DNA of 64,000 nucleotides, from contig JAUJYZ010000350.1 of NCBI GenBank assembly GCA_033675265.1, positions 124,001-188,000 of the forward strand, in the 5' to 3' direction. The position numbers and the translations under genes were made by a program. Below are positions 30,182-41,099 of this stretch, in pieces; the stretch's first letter is position 1; each line of letters starts with the position of its first letter. Below the pieces are notes generated by a model. The model was not told the DNA's origin. It made no database searches and saw only the letters and a list, made by a program, of their open reading frames with translations. The DNA comes from Actinostola sp. cb2023 (taxonomy: Eukaryota; Cnidaria; Anthozoa; Actiniaria; Actinostolidae).

Positions 30182-30330
30182 CAATAGCTGATATTGAAGT
30201 TACACTCCAATGACTCTGAACAATGGTTTCAAGTCGAGGCTATCGGGTCAAGTTTTTGTACTGACCCGATAGCCTCGACTTGTCACCGTTGTTCAGAGTC
30301 ATTGGAGTGTAACTTCGATATCAGCTATTG
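30182..30330. mobile_element. Near-perfect 149-bp hairpin
   Basis: CAATAGCTGATATTGAAGTT faces AACTTCGATATCAGCTATTG; the inner arm AAGTCGAGGCTATCGGGTCA faces TGACCCGATAGCCTCGACTT. Only about 12 bases are unpaired at the tip. Confidence 0.88.
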
Positions 30331-30530
30331 AAGTCCTTGAAGCAAGCTATCATTGTTTTAACTTTTGAAAAATGATGCTGTTGTTTTTCAAGTGAACTTC
30401 ATTAATTTACTTGTTCGATAAAATGTACCTAATAATGACACTGGTCGTCTTTTTCACTTATTCCTACTGATTGCAGATGTATATATATACCTTAATGAGA
30501 AACTATTTATCATTGATTTGAATCAATGAC

Positions 30531-30810
30531 TTAGGGGTGGACCATTAGAAACCTTGGAAGGGGGGTTGGGTTGGGGGCGGGGGGGAGGGGCGAGGCAAAA
30601 AATATTTTAGTCACAAATATTTTTTCTACCTGTGTTTCTCTGCAGGAATTGTTTTTGGAGTTTTGGGTGATAGGATACACATGGCACAGGAATTTTTTAG
30701 GGACATATTTTCTTTGCAGAATATTTTATTTTGAGAATTGTTCCCCCTCCCCCCCACAACATGTCACCCCTCCCCCTCCCAACATGTCTAATGGTCCATA
30801 CCACCCCTTA
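30531..30810. mobile_element. Inverted-repeat element with G/C-rich flanks
   Basis: AGGGGTGGACCATTAGA (left) and TCTAATGGTCCATACCACCCCT (right) are the ends. A GGGGTTGGGTTGGGGGCGGG tract and a matching C-rich tract lie inside. Confidence 0.75.
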
Positions 30811-30962
30811 TAAAGATCAGTAGATGATTTATGAAATGAATGACTTAGATAAAAGCCTAAAATACATGCTATCTAGTCTTTAGTATATACTTTCCAGAGC
30901 ATCCAAGTGGCCAAGATGAAATATAATTGCCTTTATTGCCAGACTAAAAACTATTAATTAAC

Positions 30963-31238
30963 TGGGCCTACCACAGGAAGCCCAACCATTGCTTCTGAGG
31001 CTACTATAAATAATAAATACAAATATATTGGTGTCTTTTTTGATGGGTTTCCTGTGGTAGAGCGCACGGGCGTGCCCAATATACATAAGGTTTACATTTT
31101 TATGCACAGGGAACCCAACCTTACATACATGTATGTGCTCTACCAGAGGAAACCCATCCCAAAAAGATGCAAATATCTTTTTATTTATTATTTAGTAGCC
31201 TCAAAAGCAATGGTTGGGCTGCCTGTGGGTCTACTAGG
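30963..31238. mobile_element. Inverted-repeat element; solo arms at 39.8 kb
   Basis: ACCACAGGAAGCCCAACCAT at the left faces ATGGTTGGGCTGCCTGTGGG at the right. GATGGGTTTCCTGTGGTAGA also recurs near 39920, where one arm pair is found alone (39834-39940). Confidence 0.75.
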
Positions 31239-31717
31239 AAATACACACAAATATGTTGCTATGGTAACTGAGCCCTCCTATTGTATGCTAGTTGTTCTTT
31301 GGTATCTGAAAAGTCTTGATTGATGTTCCTTTGCACAGGTTTGCCAGGAAAGCATTGATTGGTTAATCAGCTTTTCAATACAGTAAGTTCATAAGTGTGC
31401 ATCAGGGTAGCCTGACCTTTGCTGACGCGACATTAAAAACGTCTGCAAAGGAGGCTAGCATCAGGGCAGTATTTATTGAATGCAACAAAATGATATTTTC
31501 CTGCAAAATGAATTATGATTGAAATGTTGGTTGTATAAACGTTAACACTAAATGGCTTTAAAACCAGTTCATTTATGATACTGAAATAGAAAAAAAAGAT
31601 TAAATAGTATTATAGGTGTAGTTATTTTCTACATGCTTAATGTTGTAACTATGATTGATTATTTACACATTGTTAATGCAGTTCTGAAGGGTTTATGCTG
31701 TGTTCACAGCGTTTTAC

Positions 31718-31774
31718 CAAGGTACAAATCAGAAAACTATTGTTTGTTGAGCAGTTTTCTGATTTGTACCTTGG
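31718..31774. repeat. Perfect hairpin
   Basis: CAAGGTACAAATCAGAAAAC and GTTTTCTGATTTGTACCTTG flank a 15-base loop. Confidence 0.85.
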
Positions 31775-32085
31775 CAAATCACTTGCCGTCTCAACACGGC
31801 TGTTGTGTTTTGAACAACAAACCATGGTTTCTACTATACATTATTTCGCACATGGGTATTCTAATAATCACTAGCCTCAACCTGATGCTCCTAACCCAAA
31901 GTCTGTCCTTTCAAAGGCATGCATTATTATGCCTGCATGTGCTATGTCTAACTAAATCCTTACTTATAAAGGTCAAATGCTACTGTTGTAAGTTTTCAAT
32001 ATATTAGAATAAATTATTTTATTTCTTATTATTTTTATGCAAACTGAAAATTATCAAATATCTGTTGTAAGGTAGAATACTCCTT

Positions 32086-32299
32086 TTTACAGTTCCCGGT
32101 GCCATCTTGAAAGGTAGCCGTGCCTTTGCATCGAAGTGAGACCAACGGTGACCTTGCAATGATAGAGACATGTGAATAATTGTGATTAAAAGGTGTTAAA
32201 AAAGGTCTCTATCATTGCAAGGTCACCATTGGTCTCACTTCAATGCAAAGGCATGGCTACCTTTCAAGATGGCGCAGGGAACTGTAAAAAGGAGTATTG
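32086..32299. mobile_element. MITE hairpin with ~90-bp arms
   Basis: AATACTCCTTTTTACAGTTC faces GAACTGTAAAAAGGAGTATT; further in, GGTGACCTTGCAATGATAGA faces TCTATCATTGCAAGGTCACC. Confidence 0.88.
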
Positions 32300-32394
32300 A
32301 ATGGTGTATGTAGATCTTGACTCTCAGGTCATTGTTGGTAAATGTAATACTGGAGGACATCATTAAAAACAATAGTTGGAAATTCTTATGGTTC

Positions 32395-32536
32395 TTCACA
32401 GTTACATGTGATCTGTCTTTACATGCCTTTTATTCATTCATTTTTCTTTCCCAAACTGTTTATTGGACACCCCTTGTGGAAATCAGCTTTTCTATAGTTG
32501 AAGCGTGTCAAAATAAAGTTTACTTACTTACTTACT
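32395..32536 (+). mobile_element. 3' end of a LINE-type element
   Basis: The segment ends GTGTCAAAATAAAGTTTACT followed by TTAC repeats. A polyadenylation-like AATAAA followed by a tetranucleotide tail marks the 3' end of a 5'-truncated non-LTR copy. Confidence 0.5.
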
Positions 32537-32763
32537 ATGTTTGAGAAATAATAAATGAAAAAGAAAAGTGGAGTAAAGGGAAAGTAGAAGAAAATAGGAT
32601 TATGTTTTCCCTTTCTCTCCCCCTTCTCTTCCCCCTGCCACCACACTGTGTCACCTCTATGACAATAGTTTGTTAGAGTGACTGCCATCTTGAACATGGA
32701 ACAGGAATTTCAAGCCCATCTAATAATAATTTTTTTAAATTATTATTTAAAAAAAAAAAAAAA

Positions 32764-32990
32764 AATTTGGAAGGGGGGTTATCTCCCACACAACAGCGAT
32801 ACTCAACCATGCAGCCACCATACGACTCATGTCTGACCACGGAGCACAGCTCAGATTGAAATATTGTTGTTGTGGGGTTTTTTTTACCGAGGGAGGAAAA
32901 CCGGAGGGGAGAGAATGAACTGACAAACTCAACTCACATGAAGTGCCCAGTCTGCAAATTGAACTAGGCACCACTCGACCATCCTTGCTT
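32764..32990. mobile_element. SINE-like dispersed repeat, copy 1
   Basis: AGCCACCATACGACTCATGT and CTGACCACGGAGCACAGCTC are shared, in inverted orientation, with 51597-51735 (GTCAGACATGGGTCGTATGG). No coding and no clear Pol III boxes. Confidence 0.5.
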
Positions 32991-33063
32991 CCCCGCTAGA
33001 CCGAACTGGTGTGTTCTGTTAAAATCAGTTGATAGACCGACCGGTCTATTAGGTCCACCAATG

Positions 33064-33170
33064 GAAAGTGCGCTAATAATAATAATAATTTTTATTTATT
33101 TATATAGCGCTATTTCCAAGAAATTACCCAATAGCGCCTTACAATGAAATTAATCTACAATTAGTTTAAG
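33064..33170. mobile_element. Retroelement tail with GCGCTATT motif
   Basis: AATAATAATAATTTTTATTT then TTATATAGCGCTATTTCC and CAATAGCGCCTTACAATG. A TATATAGCGC/AGCGCCTTACA pair next to a triplet tail is widespread at 3' ends of short retroelements; here it is in reverse orientation. Confidence 0.5.
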
Positions 33171-33546
33171 AAAGAAGCCTAATTAAAAAAAGCTAATTAT
33201 TAAGCTAGAGAGTACTCATACAGAACAAACACCAATGCAACATCAATATTGTACTAACTAAATACTGATATTTCTTTTGTTTAATTAGTGCTATTTAGTG
33301 CAAAACATTGCATGGATGTAGTGTTTGTACTCTATCTGTGAAACATAGCACAATAGAAACAAATGAAGGTGATACAGTACAAAGTATTGCTTGAATTCAT
33401 AATTTAGCAAGTTGCGCTATTTATTTAATTGATAACACATTTTTAATTAGTAAGTATATTATTTCTCTCAACGCGCGCGCGCTTTTCCTAAATTACACTC
33501 AACGTACTGCAGTGTGCAATAATCAAATAATGGGTCAAATAACTTA

Positions 33547-33592
33547 TGCCGTGTTTACACTTGAGCGTTCTATAGAACGTGTAAACACGGCA
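33547..33592. repeat. Perfect hairpin
   Basis: TGCCGTGTTTACAC and GTGTAAACACGGCA with a 6-bp palindromic tip (CTATAG). Confidence 0.85.
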
Positions 33593-33945
33593 TTACTGGC
33601 TGGACTCAAAAACATGATCATTTAGAGGTAACGCACTCGAGCGAGTGGGTTAAACAATAGAACCTATTGTATGTTGCGTCTTGACTAGTTGTGGGATATT
33701 CTGAAGTTGCTCAAATAAAACTTACCATTTCATCTGTACTCAGTGAACAACTTTGAACGAGGAGATTGTGTTTTGTGACCTCGTTTCCAGTTATGAGTCA
33801 CGTGGTTTGTGATCAAAGCTTTCATCCAATCAGAGGTTCAGAACTGTCGATATGGAAACAACACATGTTGCGGCCTTGTTCCTCGTGCTTCCAGTCTCTA
33901 CAGATGTGTCAATGAATGGTACTTGGTATACAGGACTAAACAAAC

Positions 33946-34823
33946 ATGCGTTTTCAACGCTCAAACGCCTCGAAAAAAACAAGGCAACATACTTGTATAT
34001 TATGTGCAGGCCACGGTGAAAGATCAAACAGCAAAGGACACAAACACTACTGCGAATTCCGTGATTGCGACTGTGATCTTTGTGATATAGGACGAAAACA
34101 GCGCGTAGTTGCTAGAAAACAACGGCAGATCGACAGACAAAAAATGAGGCAGCTTTACGCTGCAAAGTCAGCAACAAAGGCCAGTGGAATGAAAGTAGAG
34201 ACGTCAGCGCAGACAGAGGTTTCCCCTCAGTTTGAACAGCAATCATCAGGCCAGTGAATAGAGAAACATGTTTCATGTCGTCTTTGTTGCTGGGCGGATT
34301 CTGATTCAGTGCGATGTTTCGCTCTACTAGAACTCAAACCACTCTTTTCATTTTAAGAATACAAAAATTACCCTTTGTAAATAAATATCGGCTCACAGAT
34401 GAAATCTCGTTCTATCACAAAAAAACTTAGATCCACTAGCGCGATGTGATTTGCTCAAAATCTATGAAAACTTACAAGCGTTTATTGTCGCACATGTCAA
34501 CATGACAATGTATACAAGTATCAAGAGTGTATATGCTAAAGATTATGAGTTTCGAGAAATACTGATGAACTATCCCATATTTTAAAACATCATTATCAGG
34601 TGGATATATGATACCATTGTCTGTTTTATTTTCTTGTTTTATTACAGCCACACACAGTCCTGGGCTAACTCCACCGAACGATCACAGCCCAGTGCATCAC
34701 GTCAGCCCACTCATAGGAAGGCAGTTGAATGTACAGTGCCTTTGTAAGGTTTTCACAACGGTTGAATTCCATTCATGGACCGATCTCTACTGCGGAATGG
34801 TCGGCCTTCGTGCGAGGTCATAG
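33946..34823 (+). pseudogene. DM-domain (DMRT-like) gene copy A, decaying
   Basis: Exon 1 (33946-34249) encodes MRFQRSNASKKTRQ and an intact DM zinc module, CxxCxxHG...KGHKxxCxxxxCxCxxC, followed by a basic helix (ARKQRQIDRQKMRQLYA). The position matching the copy B donor reads CAG|GCCAGT instead of CAG|GTGAAG, so splicing would need a GC-AG intron; otherwise the frame stops after SSGQ (34255-34257). Exon 2 (34648-34823) matches the copy B tail but lacks about 32 codons at its start and 8 bases after AATGT, shifting the frame to an early TAG. It may still yield a ~103-residue DNA-binding fragment. DM proteins bind the DNA minor groove and regulate sex and cell fate; function here is inferred from family. 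Confidence 0.75.
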
Positions 34824-35251
34824 AGTCCAAAGATGCAGCCTTTGCTCAGTTTAGCTTCTCTACAACACAAGACAACTGACGTCAGACTAAACACTAAAAG
34901 TATTGATATGAGAGAAATATGAAATGGATGTTAACAATAACTTGGCTCCTTTTGTTTGAGCCTTCAATTTGATTCAATATTCATCACACTTGTGCTTGCT
35001 AGATATTTTGTACTTTTTATACATGAAGATCTTTTATGACTTATTAAAATGTATTTTACCCTGTTAAAGCCTAAGCAAATTTTATAAAGGATGGCAATTT
35101 CAAATAAAATAAAGATAATGAATATCTTTTGACTTGTACCGGCTGCTCAGTTTTACAATGCATGTATCTATTTCAATAAAAGTTAGTTACCGGCCTTGAC
35201 CAGTCTCAAAAGGGATTCACAGAGAATCACGGTACTGGATTAGATCATAAA

Positions 35252-35380
35252 TACCACTGACTGTGAATACAGTGATTGTGAATGTGATCTTTGTGATCGA
35301 GGACGAGAAAGGCGCGAAGTTATGAGAAAACAAGTGAAGCTACGAAGCTAGCCATCAAATGAGGCAGCTTTATGCTGCAA
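35252..35380 (+). pseudogene. DM-domain fragment (copy C)
   Basis: GTGAATACAGTGATTGTGAA through GAGGCAGCTTTATGCTGCAA repeats the second half of the copy B DM domain. An inserted base changes CGAAGACAT to CGAAGCTAGCCAT, creating an in-frame TAG. Only half the zinc module is present, and there is no start codon in context. It is a relic of the tandem duplication. Confidence 0.85.
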
Positions 35381-35592
35381 AGCGGGAAGCCAGGGCAGAT
35401 CCTAGCTGCTCTTCCGTTCGCTTTGCAGTTGACTGTGTCCACTTGCAAGTCACGTGCGCACGATCAAGCGTTCCATCCAATCATAGTTTCTAAAAATGAA
35501 TGACAGCTGTCAATGGATACTACACATGTTCCTTCTAGGTGTTTCCTCGTCTTTACAGTCGTTCCAGGTGTGTCACATTGCCTTCTTCAGTT

Positions 35593-36832
35593 ATGAGTTT
35601 TCAACGTCGTTCAGTCGGCCCGAAGCGAACAAGACAACCCAGCTGTACATTATGTTCAAACCACGGTATTAGGTCAGACTTGAAAGGACACAAATACCAC
35701 TGTGAATACAGTGATTGCGAATGTGATCTTTGTGATCGAGGACGAGAAAGGCGCGAAGTCATGAGAAAACAAGTCAAGCTACGAAGACATCAAATGAGGC
35801 AGCTTTATGCTGCAAAGTCAGCAACAAAGGCCAGTGGAATGAAAGTAGAGACGTCAGCGCAGACAGAGGTTTCCCCTCAGTTTGAACAGCATTCATCAGG
35901 TGAAGTATAAAAGTTTTTAAACGAGTTCATAAATTTGTTTGTCAGTCGCCATGTCGTCTTTGTTGCTGGCCGGATTCTGATTGCGATGTTTTCGCTCTAC
36001 TAACACAAATACAAACCACTCTTTTCACTTTTAAAATGTACAACAATCTTTTGACGTAACCCTTTAATCTTTATAAATATCGGCTCAGAGTCAAATGTCA
36101 GTCTATCATGAAATTAAACTCAGATCAACGAGCGGCGGCTGAAAAAGCGTTCATTGTCGCACATGTCGACAATGTATAAGCTTACAAGTATCAAGAGTAT
36201 TATTATATGTTAAAGATCCTGATTTCGAGAAATAATTATCCCATATTAACATCATTTACTTGTATGGTCTTATGGTGATTACTCAGATTCAGACGAACTA
36301 AAATGGTGAAAAAGCTTTCACTAACATTTTCATTGAACGTTTTCTAACAGTTTTAAAAACTTAATTGAGAGCGATCGCGTGTCATTTTTGTTCGTTATCA
36401 GCAAGCACCGTTTCAAGACTTGTAGTTTTCACCTTGTACATTTCCTTGACGTTTTTATTATTATGTTGTTTTCCAGCCATACACCGAAATGTCGCCGGTC
36501 CTTACGCATACCCAAGGCTGCAGCCGCCACGAGCGTTCCACTTTGCTCAAAACAACGCCGAATCTCTTGCATATTATCTCAACATGTCTCCGCCTGGGCT
36601 AGCAACTCCACCGAACGATCATAGCCCAGTGCATCACATCAGCCCACTCATAGGAAGGCAGCTGAATGTTTCAGACAACAGTGCCTTTGTAAGGTTTTCA
36701 CCACGGTTGAATTCAATTCATGGACAGGCCTCTAATGGTTGGCCTGCGTGCGAAGTCATAGAGTCCAAAGATGCAGCCTTTGCTTTGGCTTCTCTACAAC
36801 ACAAGACAACGTCACGGCTCAGACTGAAATAA
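35593..36832 (+). CDS. DM-domain transcription factor (DMRT-like), copy B, 220 aa
   Basis: Two exons, 35593-35899 and 36477-36832, join in phase 1 with GT-AG. The start is MSFQRRSVGPKRTR. Residues ~16-45 hold the intertwined CCHC/HCCC zinc sites of the DM domain (CTLCSNHG, LKGHKYHCEYSDCECDLC), followed by the recognition-helix region RERREVMRKQVKLRRHQ. The tail (residues ~104-220) is proline-, serine- and histidine-rich (TPPNDHSPVHHISPLIGRQL) and shows no DMA/CUE-like domain, so assignment to a named DMRT subfamily is not possible. Upstream lie a CACGTG and a CCAATCA (35450-35490), also present upstream of copy A, so the duplication included the promoter. Expected role: nuclear sequence-specific regulator. 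Confidence 0.88.
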
Positions 36833-38169
36833 CACTAAAAGTATTGATATGAAAGAAATATGAAATGGATGTTAACAATACTTGGCTCCTTTTGTTTGAG
36901 CCTTCAATTTGATTCAATATTCATCACACTTGTGCTATTTGTACTTTTTCATACATAAAGATCTTTGATATGACATTTAATGTATTTGGAAATTTAAAAT
37001 AAAATAAAGAGAATAATGAATATCTTGTGACTTGAATACTACAATAAATGTATATATTTCAATAAAAGTTAGTTACCCTTCAGTGACAAGGTGACCCCAG
37101 AGAATCATGGGAGGTCCTATTTAGTCTTCCCACTGTTTATTCGAATAAACTTATTGAAGTTACTTGCATTTATTTCACTGCAATTTTTTAGTATAATAAT
37201 AAGACATTTGTTAGGAATACTGGCTATGAAATAGAATCTTCCTTCATGCACACTTTCATAATATTGCATGTTTACCATGTGTGGCTTCAAATTTTCTGCT
37301 CCTCTTCTCTATATATCGTCCATTTACCTGTGACGTAGTGACCGTCAAGATCTACAAAATGTTCGAACCTAACTTTCAAAGTCTGTTAGTTTTTCTTCAA
37401 GCAACTAGATGACATTTGTTTGTTTGTTTATAAGAAACTTATATTTGGTATATTTGACAGATATTTAGACTTCACCGATCTAAATTTGAAGTTTTGAGCA
37501 AGTAAAATGACGGTTTGACGGCCACTCGCGACAGATTTTGACGTCAGAAAAAGATTCCATAAAACCTCCCATACAGCGATTTGCAAAAATTCTGTAAAAT
37601 CCCAATATATCGATATATCAATATATAGTAATTTGCATAATCCTAATTCTTTGATTTTAGCTATTATTAAACCTGTATCTAAACCCAAGTAACCTTTGTA
37701 GTATGTATGTGAAAAAAACAATTGAAAAAATGGAACTCTAGAGGGCTTATTCATCAATTTTATGATGGAAATTACCCACAATGCACCCGATATATTGATA
37801 TATTTGATTTTTACAGAAGTTTTGAAAATCGCTGTATATATTTGTATATAACATAATTGCTACAGGTAGATGATTGTATGTCATTGGAGTAGCTTGGTAT
37901 ACTGCTAGTAGGTTATGATTGCTACCTTTGTGACTTGACTCTAAACTATCAACTACTAACATTAGCCTGTGTAGCTGCCATCTCCCCTTTCCTTTCCCAA
38001 AGGGCCAGCTACGCAGGCTACTAATAACGGAAATAACAAGTGTAATCTATTGTCAACTTATTGCATGGTCACATACATGTACACGTAGTAATGAAACACA
38101 TGGGTAACCTCCCTGACACAGGTAACTCACCATAAATCTGTCTTATATCAAACTAAAGTGTCAAGTTAT
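36833..38169. other. Intergenic region with MITE copy 2 and duplicated DM-gene 3' flank
   Basis: 36840-37070 repeats the 3' flank of copy A (34890-35190), including tandem AATAAA signals. 37323-37572 is the second copy of the MITE at 2711. A hairpin GTAGCTGCC.../...GCCAGCTACGCAGGCTA lies at 37967-38022. No further exon seen. Confidence 0.7.
37323..37572. mobile_element. MITE-like element, copy 2
   Basis: Nearly identical to 2725-2969 (GATCTACAAAATGTTCGAAC; GCGACAGATTTTGACGTCAG), ending TAAAACCTCCCAT. The left terminal repeat has decayed. Confidence 0.85.
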
Positions 38170-39690
38170 CTAATGTTTTTGAGCTACTTTTGCTTCTTTG
38201 TGAGTTTGAGAGTCAAGTTTCCATATTTTGTGTTGTCCTTTGACAGGAATCTTGACTAATAACTCCTGAGGATTCTCACAGATGAAAACAAAAGGTGATT
38301 CAGATTCAGTCTTGTCAGAACAGTTCTCTTTATATTCGTCGTTATTCAGACAATCAGTAATATCCACACATCCAAGCAGACATGCAGTGGGATATACTTT
38401 GGGAAAGTTCAGCTTCTCGTTAGGATATAGTTCTGCATACATATCCTCTACGACTGCAATCTCCTCATCTATAGGTGTCTTCACAGTTGTCGCTATCCAG
38501 AGCCTTCCTCGGTGTGAAGTGTACCAAGAGCGACCTTCAACTGTCTTGATTCCCGCAATGAGAAGTGACGCCCATGGTTGATGCATACTTAGGCACATCC
38601 CAGGATCCCTCATCTCTTGTAACTCTTTGTCTTGAAGGCGTAGTCCCTTACCATTCTTAGTAGCTGGTACTTTACTAACTGAGCTACTTTTTGGAGGTTT
38701 TGATGGTTGGAATACTAGCTTGAGATCTGGAAATGCTTTGGAATCGAGCAATGACTTGCTATCCTCAGTGTTGTTACCACACATTGGAATCTCTGGATCC
38801 ATTTCATAAACATCAATCACGTCACTGTCTTCCACTACTTTTCGCCCTGCAAAGTCTAGTGTAACTTTAATGTTTCTTCTTGACTCATGACGCTTCTCTA
38901 GAAGTTCTTGTTCTTTGTGTTTCAGTGTTCCTCGTTCTTTTTCTGATAGCCACTTGCTCGAGTTGGTAGAAAAGTAGTCACATTCATCATCAATCACGCG
39001 TGTTCTCCTTGCACTAGATTTATCAAACTCCAACAATTTATTCTTGTGTTCAACAGCTTTTTGGTATTCGTTCATTTGCTTAGAAGTGATGACCTCATCA
39101 GAAAACGTTTGCGCCATCAGCTGTTTTACCAGCTTGACGCTCTTTTTGGACTCCCTGGCGATGATCTCTTGCTCTGCCTTTGTACAAACCAAAGAATCAC
39201 AGAAATAACAAGGTCCTGCTCCTTCCTGGTCACAAACTATACGACCACAGCTTGTACAGTTATTGATAAGACCATGTTTTTGAGCTAGACATTCGCAGGG
39301 ATGTCTACCTGGCAAACGAACAGACGTCCTCGCCTTCCCTTCTTTGCTATAAAGAGGCACAAAACGAGTGGCTTTCTTCTTTTCTTCCTGCTCGGCAAGC
39401 TTCTTCTTTCTACTTTGTTTTCTTGAGGATATATCAGGGTCTTTATCCTTTCTCGTCCACTTCCCTTCGATATGGTCGCCTGTAGTCGTCGTGGCAGACA
39501 AACCTTTCAGAAGGCGATCAATAAAATCTCGATACTTATCAACACTATCTCCAAAAAATTCAAGTAAGTACTCTCGTACATCATGTACATTATCTATATT
39601 AAAGATATAATCAGTTATGTCCTCAGCACAGTCTGTAATACTCGAGAGTTCTCCAATGCACCAACAACGAAGCTCTTCTCTGGTCGCCAT
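38170..39690 (-). CDS. TRIP4: Activating signal cointegrator 1 (TRIP4/ASC-1), intronless
   Basis: A single uninterrupted 506-aa frame starts MATREELRCW at a good Kozak context (AAGATGG); an in-frame ATG 42 bases upstream is less likely. Residues ~130-169 form the C2HC5 zinc finger (HPCECLAQKHGLINNCTSCG, CDQEGAGPCYFCDSLVC). Residues ~215-290 carry the conserved EFDKSSARRTRVIDDE and VTLDFAGRK blocks. Residues ~365-490 are the ASCH domain with HQPWASLL, VEGRSWYT, HRGRLWIA and GCVDITDCL. Vertebrate TRIP4 is the scaffold of the ASC-1 complex (with ASCC1-3), which acts as a transcriptional coactivator and in ribosome-quality and alkylation responses. Human TRIP4 is ~581 aa and has many exons, so the lack of introns is notable. 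All landmark residues are present. Confidence 0.95.
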   Translation of the reverse strand: MATREELRCWCIGELSSITDCAEDITDYIFNIDNVHDVREYLLEFFGDSVDKYRDFIDRLLKGLSATTTTGDHIEGKWTRKDKDPDISSRKQSRKKKLAEQEEKKKATRFVPLYSKEGKARTSVRLPGRHPCECLAQKHGLINNCTSCGRIVCDQEGAGPCYFCDSLVCTKAEQEIIARESKKSVKLVKQLMAQTFSDEVITSKQMNEYQKAVEHKNKLLEFDKSSARRTRVIDDECDYFSTNSSKWLSEKERGTLKHKEQELLEKRHESRRNIKVTLDFAGRKVVEDSDVIDVYEMDPEIPMCGNNTEDSKSLLDSKAFPDLKLVFQPSKPPKSSSVSKVPATKNGKGLRLQDKELQEMRDPGMCLSMHQPWASLLIAGIKTVEGRSWYTSHRGRLWIATTVKTPIDEEIAVVEDMYAELYPNEKLNFPKVYPTACLLGCVDITDCLNNDEYKENCSDKTESESPFVFICENPQELLVKIPVKGQHKIWKLDSQTHKEAKVAQKH

Positions 39691-39833
39691 CTTGATTGCA
39701 TTAGTACCCAATCTTCCGCTTTTATAAACCACAGGAATCCCACTCTGTTATAGTGTGCCAATCGTACGCGTACCCTGCAATGTACCGGCCAAAATGATTG
39801 GGACATCTGCATGAAAGAAAGATCCATGTAACT

Positions 39834-39940
39834 TGCCACAGGCAGCTCAACCATTGTTTCTGACACTACTTATAATTAATAAAAAATATACATGTATTTC
39901 TATGCACGCGTCTTTTTGATGGGTTTCCTGTGGTAGAGAA
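39834..39940. mobile_element. Relative of the 30963 inverted-repeat element
   Basis: GCCACAGGCAGCTCAACCAT and TTTTTGATGGGTTTCCTGTG match one side of the element at 30963-31060. Confidence 0.65.
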
Positions 39941-40189
39941 CTTCCCATCGATCGGGAAAATACTCCATGGCCAAGTCGGGAAAATACCAAGGGACTAAAT
40001 GAATTTATTAAACAACGATGGCCCAAAGCTTATTTAATCAACATTATTATCCACTTCGTGGATCTACTGAGTAAAATATTTATTTACAGTGGGTATCATC
40101 CTCTCCCCTCCCCCCTCCCCCTCCCCCTACAGCCCCTGGGTTTCCGAGGATGAGTGGGTATATACAAACCAAAAAGTGCGTGATTGAAT

Positions 40190-40440
40190 CAAGAAGTAAA
40201 GAAAGAAATGGAAAAAAAATATCAAACTTTACGCAAATTCAAAAAGATAAAAAAGAAAAGAAAAAGAAGAGCGAAAGAGAAAAGAAAAGATAAAATGAAG
40301 GAAAAACTAAAGAAAAACAAAAAAGAAAAACAGATTTAAAAAAAAAAAAAAAATGAACAAAAAAAAAAAAAAAAAAAAAAGGAGGAAAAAACGAACTAAA
40401 AAAGAAGAACAAAAAGAAAGAGAAAAAAAGACGAAGAGTT
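40190..40440. repeat. A/G-rich low-complexity tract
   Basis: Poly-A runs and AAAGAAAAG-type sequence over 250 bp. The open frames on both strands here (Lys/Glu or Phe/Leu rich) are artefacts of composition. Confidence 0.9.
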
Positions 40441-40442
40441 GG

Positions 40443-40515
40443 TTCATCAAGGAATCGAACCGCGGATCATCAGCTTCAAACGCATTGAGTTGTAGACGTG
40501 AGCCACGGGACCATA
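40443..40515 (-). pseudogene. Decayed tRNA-like sequence
   Basis: On the minus strand there is a B box (CGCGGTTCGATTCC) and an A-box-like GTGGCTCACGTCTAC at suitable spacing, with GGT...ACC at the two ends. The acceptor and anticodon stems do not pair well, so it is a tRNA relic or the head of a tRNA-derived SINE. Confidence 0.35.
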
Positions 40516-41099
40516 GTAATTTGAATAACAATAGACAGTCCATTCACAGGATACACTAGGTTATTTTGTCCTCCAAATCAATAAGCGTGCACGATAGCCT
40601 AGTGGTGCAGGGCAGTTATTTAGAGGGACTAGGATCCGACTGTTCCCTCCCTCTTTGACTACTAAGCTGATAAGGTGTAAGCCCGGATAGCGCGGATGAG
40701 GCCGAAATCTTCGTCCTATACGTAACATACGGTGTCTCAGCATAATGTCTGGGAGTATGGGCCTTTTTTGGTAAAAATGCCGGCATTCCTTTGCTTTTTC
40801 TCCTTTTTCTCCCTATCTTTTAAAAAAAAAATCTCTATTACTCGAATAAACACGGTTAACTGGATCTTCTTTTCCTTTGTTTACCATTTTTGCCTATTAA
40901 AAAAGGTGTGATATTGTGATGAAAATAACGATGATGACAATGCAGCCTCAATATGGTGTATGCACCGCAGGTCTATTATACTGTGGGCTCACGGTAATAA
41001 CAAATATCAGATGTTCGTTATGCCGCGGGTCGACAACAAATGAACGACAAAACCAACTCGTTTTTGGCTTTATTTCATGCCATATTTACTTCCCTGTAG

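Larger units (their letters stand above)
29397..33945. other. Intergenic field of MITE hairpins
   Basis: No exon was found between Death-domain gene 3 and the first DM gene. At least eight separate inverted-repeat units are packed here, plus retroelement tails. Individual elements are listed separately. Confidence 0.7.
39691..41099. other. Divergent intergenic region, TRIP4 / BAR-like gene
   Basis: It contains a solo arm pair of an inverted-repeat element (39834-39940), a polypyrimidine tract (40093-40135), a purine-rich A/G tract (40190-40440) and a decayed tRNA-like sequence (40443-40515). CTGTAG directly before 41100 may be the acceptor of a 5' UTR intron. Confidence 0.6.
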
